A program made the position numbers and the translations under genes. Source: Halomonas sp. LBP4 (GTDB taxonomy: Bacteria; Pseudomonadota; Gammaproteobacteria; Pseudomonadales; Halomonadaceae). From it: DNA of 64,000 nucleotides. Positions 1 through 10,896 of this stretch are shown here, in pieces; positions within the stretch are counted from its first letter, which is position 1, and the number at the start of each line of letters is the position of its first letter. Below the pieces are notes generated by a model, which searched no databases, was not told the DNA's origin, and saw nothing but the letters and a program-made list of their open reading frames with translations. The DNA lies in contig NZ_PDOG01000003.1 of NCBI RefSeq assembly GCF_003202205.1, forward strand, positions 17,761 to 81,760. The letters are read 5' to 3'.

Positions 1-31
1 CCACCGCCGGCTGAGCGTGACTCTCCCCTGG

Positions 32-70
32 AACGCAACGGGCCCTGCCAATGGCGGGGCCCGTTGCGTT
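32..70. terminator. Strong hairpin, possible terminator of an upstream gene
   Basis: A perfect 14-bp stem (AACGCAACGGGCCC pairing with GGGCCCGTTGCGTT) encloses an 11-base loop. There is no long T tract on either side, so factor-independent termination is plausible but not certain. It sits near the left edge of the window and probably closes a gene lying outside it. Confidence 0.5.
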
Positions 71-210
71 ACGGCGAGGGCCGCGTCAAGCGGTGATGTT
101 GTCGAGGATACGCAGGCAGGGGCTCGCCTGGTTGAGGATGTAAAAATTTCAGGAGGTTCAACCATCCACCCGATGGGGTGGCGCGGTTCCGATGCTGCGG
201 CACCCGGCTA

Positions 211-372
211 GGAGCCTGTCGGATTTGACCGATCGTCGCGAGAGAGTCGGATTTCGAGACAAGTTCATCGATCTGATGAGGCGAATAGCCCGCTATTTAA
301 CGAATCAGATCGAATGAAGTTGGCCGAAAGACCGGCTCTCGCAGTAGATCAGCGTTAAGTCCGACAGGCTCC
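211..372. repeat. 162-bp long-palindrome, MITE-like element
   Basis: The ends are 16-bp inverted repeats with one mismatch (GGAGCCTGTCGGATTT on the left; the reverse complement of the right end reads GGAGCCTGTCGGACTT). The inner sequence is also an imperfect palindrome. Both arms carry matching blocks such as GATCTGAT/ATCAGATC and GCGAATAGC/GCTATTTA around the centre near 286-290, so the whole element can fold as one long hairpin. It holds no ORF. No clear target-site duplication is visible. This looks like a non-autonomous, transposon-derived element; the parent family is not identifiable by eye. Confidence 0.7.
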
Positions 373-434
373 TGGATAATCAGCTAGGTTTGTGGAAGGA
401 AGTGATCCACACCACCTCGGTCGAGAGACATGCC

Positions 435-1532
435 ATGACTGACGAACGCTTTTTCTGCCTTCCCACCCTTGTCGCGGCCGGTGGCCTGCTGATCTGGGGG
501 TCCACGGCCATGGCCCAGGAGCGTGCGGACTGGCCGGAACGGATCAGAGTGGCTACTGCCTCCATCGGCGGCACCTACCATATCTACGGCCACGGCCTGT
601 CCGCGCGCATCACCGATGAACTCGACTTGCTCGCCGATACGCGTGCCACCGGCGGGCCCTACCACAACATGATCCTGGTCCACACGGGTGAAGCGGAGCT
701 GGGCTTTGTCACCCTGGGGCCGGCAAGGGAGCTTTGGGAAGGCGAGGCCGAGTTCGCCGATGGTGAGAAGATGCGCAACGTGCGTGCCCTCTTTCCCATG
801 TACCGGACCCCCTTCCACGTAGTCACCCAGGCCGATTCAGGCATCGAAAACATCGATGACCTGAGTGGGGCCCGTGTCGGGGTGGGGCCCATGGGCGGCA
901 CCTGCGCCACCTATTGGGAGCGGTTCTTCGATGAGCTGGGGGTTGAGGATGTCCGCCTGCAGTATGCCGGCGCCAGCCTGCTGGCGGATTACGTGCTCGG
1001 CGGCCTCAGCGATGCCTTCGCCTTCTGTGCCGGCCTGCCTATCAAGGCCTTCGAGCATGTGGAGAGTCGCCAGAAGGTACGGATGTTCGGCCTGACCGAG
1101 GAGCAGCAGGCGACCCTGGTGGACGCCTTTCCGGTGACTCCCTACGAGATCCCTGCCGACACCTATGCGTCGATGGATGCCCCCCAGGCCTCGGTGGCCT
1201 TCTGGAATTTCGCCATCGGCCACAAGGACCTCGATGAGGGCTTCGTCCATGAACTCATGGCGCTGGTGCTCGAGGACAACGACGCCATGCAGGAGATCCA
1301 CCCCGCAGCGGCCGAGACCCGGCCGGAGCACATGGAGAAGAACGATGTGATCTGGTTCCACCCGGGAGCGGTGCGCTATTACCGGGAGCAGGGACTCGAG
1401 GTGTCCGAGGCGATGATTCCGCCCGAGATGCGCCAGGAAGAGAACGAAGAGGCGGCCGAAACGGAAGTCGAAGGAGAAGGCGAAGGCGAAGGCGAAGGAG
1501 AAGGCCGGGCCGAGGAGGGCGCCGAGCAATAA
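435..1532 (+). CDS. TAXI-family TRAP transporter solute-binding protein (orphan)
   Basis: Periplasmic ligand-binding protein of 365 aa. The start at 435 is preferred over an upstream ATG at 390 because it begins a clean Sec signal peptide: a hydrophobic stretch ending in TAMA before Q, residues about 8-28. The mature part has the TAXI pattern 'ATASIGGTYHIYGHGLS' and a GGTCATYWERFF segment. TAXI proteins normally capture small carboxylates or amino acids for a TRAP permease, but no permease gene is adjacent on either side here. The C-terminus ends in an acidic Gly-Glu low-complexity tail (EGEGEGEGEG, DNA about 1473-1505). It is followed by a transporter remnant on the opposite strand. Substrate unknown. 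Confidence 0.85.
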   Translation: MTDERFFCLPTLVAAGGLLIWGSTAMAQERADWPERIRVATASIGGTYHIYGHGLSARITDELDLLADTRATGGPYHNMILVHTGEAELGFVTLGPARELWEGEAEFADGEKMRNVRALFPMYRTPFHVVTQADSGIENIDDLSGARVGVGPMGGTCATYWERFFDELGVEDVRLQYAGASLLADYVLGGLSDAFAFCAGLPIKAFEHVESRQKVRMFGLTEEQQATLVDAFPVTPYEIPADTYASMDAPQASVAFWNFAIGHKDLDEGFVHELMALVLEDNDAMQEIHPAAAETRPEHMEKNDVIWFHPGAVRYYREQGLEVSEAMIPPEMRQEENEEAAETEVEGEGEGEGEGEGRAEEGAEQ

Positions 1533-1644
1533 TAGCCGCGGTCGCCTTCTGTGCGTGGCCATTCGATGATTGCACGCGTCCGCCAGCCGGGTCGCCAGCG
1601 GGACAACCGGGCGGTGCTGCATCGTACCGGGCAAGAGCCCGTCG

Positions 1645-1794
1645 CGGCACCGCCTCGGTCATCCACCAGATTGCCATCAGGGTGGCGATCGTCGCGACCT
1701 AGCGCGCGTCCGACGACAGTCCCTCGGCGAAACCCATCGCGGTCCAGACCACCAGCGCCAGGAGCAACCCGAAGGCGCGCAGGCCCCACGTCAT
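1645..1794 (-). pseudogene. 5' remnant of a DASS/SLC13-type anion transporter
   Basis: Reading leftward from the ATG at 1794 gives MTWGLRAFGLLLALVVW and GFAEGLSSDAR. An in-frame TAG follows (1699-1701), then the same frame continues VATIATLMAIWWMTEAVP before similarity is lost near 1645. 'MAIWWMTEAVP' is the characteristic first-helix signature of divalent-anion:Na+ symporters, and a tryptophan codon at the TAG position would fit. It therefore looks like the first ~50 codons of a transporter with one nonsense mutation and the rest deleted. It lies in the gap between the TAXI gene and lpdA. The alternative, a real 31-aa peptide ending at the TAG, is less likely. Confidence 0.6.
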
Positions 1795-1832
1795 CCTGGC
1801 GCATCGACCGCCGCAGCCCGATGGAAGTCACC

Positions 1833-3944
1833 CTATCGCTTCTTCTGCGGCGGCAGATCGGTACACACGCCTTCGAACAGTTCGGCGGCCATGCCGACCG
1901 ATTCGCCCAGGGTCGGATGCGGGTGGATGGTCTTGCCGATGTCGACCGGGTCGCAGCCCATCTCGACGGCCAGACACAGTTCGCTGATCAGGTCTCCCGC
2001 CTGGGTGCCGACGATGGCCCCGCCGATGATGCGATGGGTCTCCTCGTCGAACAGCAGCTTGGTGAAACCCTCGTCTCGGCCGTTGGCGATGGCACGACCG
2101 GAAGCTGCCCAGGGGAAAATTGCCTTGCCGTACTTGATGCCTTCGGCCTTGCATTCGGTCTCGGTCTTGCCGGCCCAGGCGATTTCCGGGTCGGTGTAGG
2201 CCACCGAGGGAATCTGGCGGGCATCGAAGAAGCTCTTGTGCCCGGCGGCGGCCTCGGCGGCAACATGGGCCTCGTGAACCGCCTTGTGGGCCAGCATCGG
2301 CTGACCGATGATGTCGCCGATGGCGAAGATATGCCCGACGTTGGTGCGCATCTGCTTGTCGGTGGCAATGAAACCGCGTTCGTCGACCGCCACGCCGGCG
2401 TTTTCGGCACCGATCCTGTTGCCGTTGGGGCTGCGCCCGACCGATTGCAGGATCATGTCGTAGACCTGTGGCTCAGCGGGGGCGTTGTCGCCCTCGAAGC
2501 TGACCTTGAGGCCGCCCTTCTGGGCTTTGACGGCGGTGGTCCTGGTCTTGAGCATCACCTTGTCGAAGCGTGGCTGGTTGACCTTTTCCCAGACCTTGAC
2601 CAGGTCGCGGTCGGCACCGGTCATCAGCCCGTCGAGCATCTCGACCACGTCGATGCGGGTGCCCAGGGTGGAGTAGACCGTGGCCATCTCCAGGCCGATG
2701 ATGCCGCCGCCGATGACCAGCATGCGCTTCGGGATGGAGGTCAGTTCCAGCGCGCCGGTGGAATCGACCACCCGGGGATCGTCGGGAATGAAGGGCAGTT
2801 TCACCGACTGCGAACCGGCGGCGATGATGCACTTGTCGAACTTCACCACCTGCTTGTCGCCGGTCTGCTCCTGGCCGTCGCCGCTGGTCAGGGCGACTTC
2901 CAGGTGATGCGGGTCGAGGAATGTCCCGACCCCGCGGACAACGTCGACCTTGCGTGCCTTGGCCATGCCGGCCAGCCCACCGGTGAGCTGGCCGACGACC
3001 TTTTCCTTCCAGCCGCGCAGCTTGTCGAGGTCGATTTTCGGCTTGCCGAAGGCAATGCCGTGATCGGCCATGGCAGTGGCCGCGTCGGTGACCGCCGCGA
3101 CATGCAGCAGCGCCTTGGAGGGGATGCAGCCGACGTTCAGGCACACCCCGCCGAGGCTGGCATAGCGTTCCACCAGCACGGTCTTCATCCCCAGGTCGGC
3201 GGCCCGGAAGGCGGCCGAATAGCCCCCCGGGCCGGCGCCCAGCACCAGCATCTCGCACTCGAGGTCGGCCCCGCCGGTATGGGTGGCCGCCTTCGGGGCG
3301 GGCGCGGTGGCCGCCTTCTCTCCCGCTCCCTGCGCGGAAGAAGGCTGGGATGCGGGGGATTTCCCCTCCGCTTCCAGTATCAGAATCGCCGAGCCTTGCG
3401 AGACCTTGTCGCCGACTGACACCAGCACCTCGGTGACCTTGCCGGCCTTGGGTGCGGGCACGTCCATCGAGGCCTTGTCGGATTCCACGGTGATCAGCGG
3501 GTCCTCGGCACCGATCGTATCGCCCGCGCGAACCAGCACTTCGATGATAGGAACATCGCCGAAATCGCCGATGTCCGGCACCCGAACCTCTTCCAGGCTG
3601 CCGCCGCCATAACCACCGCCTGCATCGCCGGGCGCCGCTGAGCCAACCCCTTTTTCATGGACCGCCGGATGCGGTTCGTGGTCCGCCACCCGGGATCCGG
3701 TCTCGGCCGGCTCCAGCATCAGAATGGTCGAGCCTTCGGAGACCTTGTCACCCTCCTTGACCTTGAGCTCTCCGACCGTGCCCGAAACCGGGGACGGCAC
3801 GTCCATGGAGGCCTTGTCGGTCTCCAGGGTGATCAGCGGGGTTTCGATGTCGATCGCATCGCCCGGTTTGACCAGCACCTCGATGATCTCGACGTCCTTG
3901 AAATCCCCGATGTCGGGCACCTTGACTTCGATTGCATTGGCCAT
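1833..3944 (-). CDS. lpdA: Dihydrolipoyl dehydrogenase (PDH E3) with two N-terminal lipoyl domains
   Basis: E3 of the pyruvate dehydrogenase complex: reoxidises dihydrolipoamide with FAD and NAD+. It is 703 aa, longer than plain E3 (about 470) and than one-lipoyl E3 (about 590). Residues about 4-79 and 117-190 are two complete lipoyl domains, each with the DKASMDVP lipoylation motif. An Ala/Pro/Gly linker leads to the flavoprotein domain from about 225. The redox disulfide is in 'GGVCLNVGCIPSKALLH', a second dinucleotide site is in 'VIGGGIIGLEMA', and the C-terminal catalytic His-Glu is in 'HPHPTLGES'. It starts 12 bp after aceF and is last in the operon. Function is secure; the doubled lipoyl module is the odd feature. 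Confidence 0.96.
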   Translation of the reverse strand: MANAIEVKVPDIGDFKDVEIIEVLVKPGDAIDIETPLITLETDKASMDVPSPVSGTVGELKVKEGDKVSEGSTILMLEPAETGSRVADHEPHPAVHEKGVGSAAPGDAGGGYGGGSLEEVRVPDIGDFGDVPIIEVLVRAGDTIGAEDPLITVESDKASMDVPAPKAGKVTEVLVSVGDKVSQGSAILILEAEGKSPASQPSSAQGAGEKAATAPAPKAATHTGGADLECEMLVLGAGPGGYSAAFRAADLGMKTVLVERYASLGGVCLNVGCIPSKALLHVAAVTDAATAMADHGIAFGKPKIDLDKLRGWKEKVVGQLTGGLAGMAKARKVDVVRGVGTFLDPHHLEVALTSGDGQEQTGDKQVVKFDKCIIAAGSQSVKLPFIPDDPRVVDSTGALELTSIPKRMLVIGGGIIGLEMATVYSTLGTRIDVVEMLDGLMTGADRDLVKVWEKVNQPRFDKVMLKTRTTAVKAQKGGLKVSFEGDNAPAEPQVYDMILQSVGRSPNGNRIGAENAGVAVDERGFIATDKQMRTNVGHIFAIGDIIGQPMLAHKAVHEAHVAAEAAAGHKSFFDARQIPSVAYTDPEIAWAGKTETECKAEGIKYGKAIFPWAASGRAIANGRDEGFTKLLFDEETHRIIGGAIVGTQAGDLISELCLAVEMGCDPVDIGKTIHPHPTLGESVGMAAELFEGVCTDLPPQKKR

Positions 3945-3956
3945 GTCGTCGATTCC

Positions 3957-5519
3957 TTACATGATGATGCGCCGCATGTCGGCGAGCAGGTTGGCGAAAT
4001 GGACGTTGAAACGGGCCGCGGCGGCGCCATCGATCACCCGGTGATCCCAGGACAGCGACAGCGGCAGCATGAACCGCCACGCCGACTGCTTGCCGTCCGG
4101 CGAGACCTGCTTCCAGTAGGAGCGACACACGCCCATGATGGCCACTTCAGGGGCATTGATGATGGGCGTGAAATACAGCCCGCCGATCCCGCCCAGCGAG
4201 GAGATGGTGAAACAGCCGCCCTGCATCTGATCGGGCTTGAGCTTGCCGTCGCGGGCCAGCTTGGCCAGCGCACCCATTTCCTGGGCGATCTCTACCACAC
4301 CTTTCTGGTCCGCATCGCGGATCACCGGCACCACCAGGCCGTTGGGCGTGTCGGCGGCGAACCCGATGTGGTAATACTGCTTGAGGATCAGATTGTCGCC
4401 TTCCAGCGAGGCGTTGAACTCGGGGAACTGCTTCAAGGAGGCGACCGCGGCCTTGATCATGAACGCCAGCATGCTGACCTTGATGCCCGCCTTCTCGTTT
4501 TCCTTGTTGAACTGCACCCGGAAGGCTTCCAGGTCGGTGATGTCGGCCTCGTCGTGATTGGTGACGTGGGGAATTCTCACCCAGTTGCGATGCAGATTGG
4601 CACCGGAGATCTTCTTGATGCGCGACAGCGGCTTGGTCTCCACCGGACCGAACTTGCTGAAGTCGACCTTGGGCCAGGGCAGCAGATCCATGCCTTCTCC
4701 ACCAGACGGGGCCGCAGCCGCCGGTTGCGCCGCCGGGGCGCCGCCCTTGGCGAAGCTCTGGATGTCCTCCTTGGTGACCCGGCCCTTGAGGCCGGTCGGC
4801 GGCACCAGGTTCAGGTCCACCTCCAGTTCGCGGGCCACGCGGCGAGCCGAGGGACTGGCGTGAACCCGGCTGAAATCCGCAATCTGGCCGGTCGAAGGTG
4901 CGGTGGAGGGGGCAGCCGCCGGTTGCGGTTTCTTCTCTTCTTCCCCGGTGGGAGCCGCGGTCTTTTCTCCTTCTCCCGCCTCGCTCTCCAGCAGCAGCAC
5001 CAGGCTGCCCTCGGAAACCTTGTCGCCGACCTTGACCTTGACCTCCTTGACGGTGCCGGCCTTGGGCGCGGGCACGTCCATCGAGGCCTTGTCGGACTCC
5101 ACGGTGATCAGCGGGTCCTCGGCCTGGACGCCGTCACCGGCCTGGACATGGACCTCGATGATCGGCACATCGCTGAAGTCGCCGATGTCGGGGACCTTGA
5201 TCTCTTCGACTCCGCCACCGGACGGTGTCGGTGCTTCCTCTCCCCCGGCGGGAGAGGAGGCAGGGGGGGAGGGGGATTCACCCTCCGCCTCCAGCATCAG
5301 AATCGTCGACCCCTCGGAGACCGTGTCGCCGACCTTGACCTTGACCTCCTTGACGGTGCCGGCCTTGGGCGCGGGCACGTCCATCGAGGCCTTGTCGGAC
5401 TCCACGGTGATCAGCGGGTCCTCGGCCTGGATGCTGTCACCGGCCTGGACATGGACCTCGATGATCGGGACATCGGTGTAGTCGCCGATATCCGGTACCT
5501 TGATTTCTTGGATAGCCAC
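3957..5519 (-). CDS. aceF: Dihydrolipoyllysine acetyltransferase (PDH E2)
   Basis: E2 core of the pyruvate dehydrogenase complex: moves acetyl from lipoamide to CoA. The start is a GTG at 5519 behind GGAGGAG; the reading frame stays open upstream, but that region overlaps aceE and has no coding sense in this frame. Domains over 520 aa: lipoyl 1 (about 2-80), lipoyl 2 (about 103-180), both with DKASMDVP; a peripheral-subunit-binding domain around 'HASPSARRVARELEVDL'; and the catalytic domain ending with the 'SWDHRVIDGA' signature. The two lipoyl modules are nearly identical at DNA level. It lies 17 bp after aceE and 12 bp before lpdA. Confidence 0.96.
   Translation of the reverse strand: MAIQEIKVPDIGDYTDVPIIEVHVQAGDSIQAEDPLITVESDKASMDVPAPKAGTVKEVKVKVGDTVSEGSTILMLEAEGESPSPPASSPAGGEEAPTPSGGGVEEIKVPDIGDFSDVPIIEVHVQAGDGVQAEDPLITVESDKASMDVPAPKAGTVKEVKVKVGDKVSEGSLVLLLESEAGEGEKTAAPTGEEEKKPQPAAAPSTAPSTGQIADFSRVHASPSARRVARELEVDLNLVPPTGLKGRVTKEDIQSFAKGGAPAAQPAAAAPSGGEGMDLLPWPKVDFSKFGPVETKPLSRIKKISGANLHRNWVRIPHVTNHDEADITDLEAFRVQFNKENEKAGIKVSMLAFMIKAAVASLKQFPEFNASLEGDNLILKQYYHIGFAADTPNGLVVPVIRDADQKGVVEIAQEMGALAKLARDGKLKPDQMQGGCFTISSLGGIGGLYFTPIINAPEVAIMGVCRSYWKQVSPDGKQSAWRFMLPLSLSWDHRVIDGAAAARFNVHFANLLADMRRIIM
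5022..5468. repeat. Tandem lipoyl-module repeat inside aceF (two near-identical 144-bp blocks)
   Basis: Blocks 5022-5165 and 5325-5468 match at 142 of 144 positions by my alignment, with a 303-bp period (101 codons). The two differences are synonymous-looking third-position changes. Such identity at silent sites points to recent duplication or ongoing gene conversion rather than protein selection alone. The second lipoyl domain of lpdA shares shorter tracts of the same sequence. Confidence 0.85.
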
Positions 5520-5536
5520 TTTTGTTCTCCTCCGGC

Positions 5537-8200
5537 TCAGGCGTACAGGGGGTTGGGCTTTTCGGGGTCGATGCCGTATCTGGCGATGGCGTCCCGGACC
5601 TTGCCGCTCTTGAGCTTGCCCTCGTCGACCAGGGCTTGCAGCGCGGCCACGGTGACGTAATGACGATCCACCTCGAAGTGGCGGCGCAAGGCCTGGCGGC
5701 TGTCGGAGCGGCCGAAGCCGTCGGTACCCAGTACCTCGTAACGCCGCGGCACGAAGGGTCGGATCTGTTCGGCGAACAGCCGGATGTAGTCGGTGGAGGC
5801 GATGACCGGTCCTTCGGTGCCTTCCAGGCACTCTTCGACATGGCTCTTGCGCGGACGCTTCCCGGGATGCAGCCGGTTCCAGCGCTTGACGGCGTGGCCG
5901 TCGCGGGCCAGTTCATTGAAGCTCGGACAACTCCAGACGTCGGCCGCCACTCCCCAGTCGTCGCGTAGAAGGTCCACCGCAGCAATCACCTCGTTGAGGA
6001 TGCTGCCACAGCCCAGCAGCTGTACCCGCGGCCCCTTGCCCTCGGCCTTGCTGAACGGATACATGCCCTTGATGATGCCTTCTTCGGCGCCTTCGGGCAG
6101 TGCCGGATGATGGTAATTCTCGTTCAGGGTGGTGATGTAGTAGAAGACGTTCTCCTGATCCTCGTACATGCGTTTGAGGCCATCGCGCACGATCACCGCC
6201 ACCTCGTAGTGGAAGGTGGGGTCATAGGCGATGCAGTTGGGGATGAACTGGGCGAACAGCTGGCTGTGTCCGTCCTGGTGCTGCAAGCCCTCGCCGTTCA
6301 GGGTGGTGCGCCCCGAAGTACCGCCGATCAGGAAACCTCGCGCCAGCATGTCGCCGGCCGCCCAGGCCAGATCGCCGATGCGCTGGAAGCCGAACATGGA
6401 GTAGTAGACGTAGAACGGGATCATGGTGACCCCGTGGTTGCTGTACGACGTGGCCACGGCGATCCACGACGACATGGCCCCGTCCTCGTTGATGCCTTCC
6501 TGCAGGATCTGGCCTTTCTGGTCCTCCCGGTAGGGCATGATCTCCTCGGCGTCCATGGGCACGTATTTCTGCCCTTCGGGGGCGTAGATACCGATCTGCC
6601 GGAACATGCCCTCCATGCCGAAGGTGCGTGACTCGTCGGCGACGATCGGGGTCAGCCGCGGCCCCAGGGTCTTGTCCCGGGCCAGGGATACCATGATGCG
6701 CACCATGGCCATGGTGGTGGACATGGTGCGCTCACCGGTGTCCGCCAGCACCTGCTTGAACATGTCCAGGGGAGGCGCCTTGAGCACATCGCCGTTGCGC
6801 CGGCGCTGGGGCAGGTAGCCGCCCAGCGCCTTGCGCTGCCCGTGCAGGAATTGCATCTCGGCGCTGTCTTCGGGGGGCTTGAAGAACTCCGCCCTGGTGA
6901 CCTGTTCGTCACTGAAGGGCAGGTCGAAGCGCTTGTGAAAGTGCCTGAGGTGATCCTCGCCCAGTTTCTTCTTCTGGTGGGTGATGTTCTGGCCCTCGCC
7001 GCCTTCGCCCATGCCGTAGCCCTTGACGGTCTTCATCAGCAACACCGAGGGCTTGTCCTTGGTGTTGACCGCCGCGTGATAGGCCGCATAGACCTTCTGC
7101 GGGTCGTGGCCACCGCGGATCAGCTTGTAGTAGATGTCGTCGTCCGACATGTGGGCGACCATTTCCTTGAGCTCCGGATACTTGCCGAAGAAATGCTCGC
7201 GGATATAGCCGCCGCCCTTGACCTTGAAGTTCTGATACTCGCCGTCGACGCATTCCTCCATGCGCTTGCGCAACAGCCCCTTGGTGTCCTTGGCCAGCAG
7301 TTCGTCCCAGCCCGAACCCCACAGGCACTTGATGACGTTCCACCCCGCGCCCCGGAAGTTGCCTTCCAGTTCCTGGACGATCTTGCTGTTGCCCCGCACC
7401 GGGCCGTCCAGACGCTGCAGATTGCAGTTGATCACGAAGATCAGATTGTCCAGCTTCTCCCGGTTGGCCAGGGCGATGGCACCCTGGGACTGGGGCTCGT
7501 CCATCTCGCCGTCGCCCAGAAACGCCCAGACCTTTCGACCTTCGGTGTCGGCCAGCCCCCGATGCTGGAGGTACTTCATGAAGCGTGCCTGATAGATGGC
7601 CATGATCGGCGCCAGACCCATGGACACGGTGGAGACCTGCCAGAAGTCGGGCATCAGATAGGGGTGGGGATAGGAGGAGAGCCCCTTGCCGTCCACTTCC
7701 AGGCGGAAGTTCTCCAGCTGCTCCTCGGTGAGCCGTCCCTCCAGAAACGCCCGTGCGTAGATACCCGGAGCGCAATGGCCCTGCACGTAGATGATGTCTC
7801 CGCCATGATTATCGCTGGGGGCATGCCAGAAGTGATTGAACCCCACCTCGTACATCACCGCCGAGGACTGGTAGCTGGCGATATGCCCCCCGGGCTCGGC
7901 AGGTTTCTTGTTGGCGCGCACCACCATGGCCATGGCGTTCCAGCGCAGATAGGCGGTCAGCCGCTGCAGCAAGGCCGCGTCGCCGGGCAGCTGGGCCTCC
8001 TTGTGGGGTGGGATGGTGTTCACATACGGCGTGCGGGTGGTGTCCGGCGGCTCGGCGCCGGCCCCGTAGGCTTCTTCCACCGCCTTGTGCAGCAGGTAGG
8101 TGGCTCGCTCGGGGCCCACCCGCTCCACTACCACGTCGACGGCTTCCTGCCACTCCCGGGTTTCCTGTGGATCGAAGTCGTTGTAGTTGTCGAATGCCAT
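5537..8200 (-). CDS. aceE: Pyruvate dehydrogenase E1, homodimeric type
   Basis: Thiamin-diphosphate-dependent decarboxylase of the pyruvate dehydrogenase complex; makes acetyl-lipoyl-E2. The 887-aa length is that of the homodimeric (E. coli-like) E1. The ThDP/Mg motif is 'GDGEMDEPQSQGAI' near residue 230, followed by 'FVINCNLQRLDGPV'. The start at 8200 follows AAGGGAGAC at normal spacing. maeB ends only 36 bp upstream on the same strand, so the four genes probably share transcripts. No pdhR-like regulator gene is nearby. Confidence 0.97.
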   Translation of the reverse strand: MAFDNYNDFDPQETREWQEAVDVVVERVGPERATYLLHKAVEEAYGAGAEPPDTTRTPYVNTIPPHKEAQLPGDAALLQRLTAYLRWNAMAMVVRANKKPAEPGGHIASYQSSAVMYEVGFNHFWHAPSDNHGGDIIYVQGHCAPGIYARAFLEGRLTEEQLENFRLEVDGKGLSSYPHPYLMPDFWQVSTVSMGLAPIMAIYQARFMKYLQHRGLADTEGRKVWAFLGDGEMDEPQSQGAIALANREKLDNLIFVINCNLQRLDGPVRGNSKIVQELEGNFRGAGWNVIKCLWGSGWDELLAKDTKGLLRKRMEECVDGEYQNFKVKGGGYIREHFFGKYPELKEMVAHMSDDDIYYKLIRGGHDPQKVYAAYHAAVNTKDKPSVLLMKTVKGYGMGEGGEGQNITHQKKKLGEDHLRHFHKRFDLPFSDEQVTRAEFFKPPEDSAEMQFLHGQRKALGGYLPQRRRNGDVLKAPPLDMFKQVLADTGERTMSTTMAMVRIMVSLARDKTLGPRLTPIVADESRTFGMEGMFRQIGIYAPEGQKYVPMDAEEIMPYREDQKGQILQEGINEDGAMSSWIAVATSYSNHGVTMIPFYVYYSMFGFQRIGDLAWAAGDMLARGFLIGGTSGRTTLNGEGLQHQDGHSQLFAQFIPNCIAYDPTFHYEVAVIVRDGLKRMYEDQENVFYYITTLNENYHHPALPEGAEEGIIKGMYPFSKAEGKGPRVQLLGCGSILNEVIAAVDLLRDDWGVAADVWSCPSFNELARDGHAVKRWNRLHPGKRPRKSHVEECLEGTEGPVIASTDYIRLFAEQIRPFVPRRYEVLGTDGFGRSDSRQALRRHFEVDRHYVTVAALQALVDEGKLKSGKVRDAIARYGIDPEKPNPLYA

Positions 8201-8236
8201 GGATCGTCTCCCTTGGTTGGGTCGGAATTATTGTAG

Positions 8237-10507
<2,271 letters not shown>

Positions 10508-10673
10508 GTGCTTTACCTCATTCGCTTTTTCTCGCGGCGACATATGGACATATGGTCACCGGTTGCGGGACCTGCCGTGAGCCAGGCCGGGGTGGCATCA
10601 ACGCCCATTACACGGCAATGGCCATGCCTTCTTATTGAAATGTCTGGTATTTCATATGGTTGCGATAGTGTAA

Positions 10674-10689
10674 TTCGACCTTGGTCGAA
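10674..10689. promoter_or_regulatory. Palindrome upstream of maeB, candidate operator
   Basis: TTCGACC and GGTCGAA form a perfect 7-bp inverted repeat around a TT centre, about 167 bp upstream of the maeB start, in an otherwise AT-rich stretch. Spacing and size fit a dimeric regulator site, for example of the GntR type. It does not match the E. coli PdhR consensus, so the cognate regulator is unknown. Confidence 0.35.
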
Positions 10690-10896
10690 GCATGATGGGC
10701 GGGGTGGGGCCGGAATCCCGCACGGGGCAGGTGTTGCGGTGTGCGGGTTTCCACACAGAGTCTCGTACTATAGTCGTATCTGAATAAGCTGCAATGCATG
10801 TGATTGATATGGAGACGATCACACGGTGAAAGATGCAAGCGCTGGACCTCTCTGTCTCCGCATTGTTTGATGACCTGGCGGATCGTTTAGGCCCGC

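Noticed and set aside
1551..5660. Very long plus-strand open frames opposite lpdA-aceF (622 and 667 codons)
   Set aside because: They mirror the GC-rich coding strand of real genes, have no motifs and no ribosome sites.
10796..10827. CRP-like TGTGA...TCACA pair upstream of maeB
   Set aside because: The half-sites are 15 bases apart instead of 6, which does not fit CRP.
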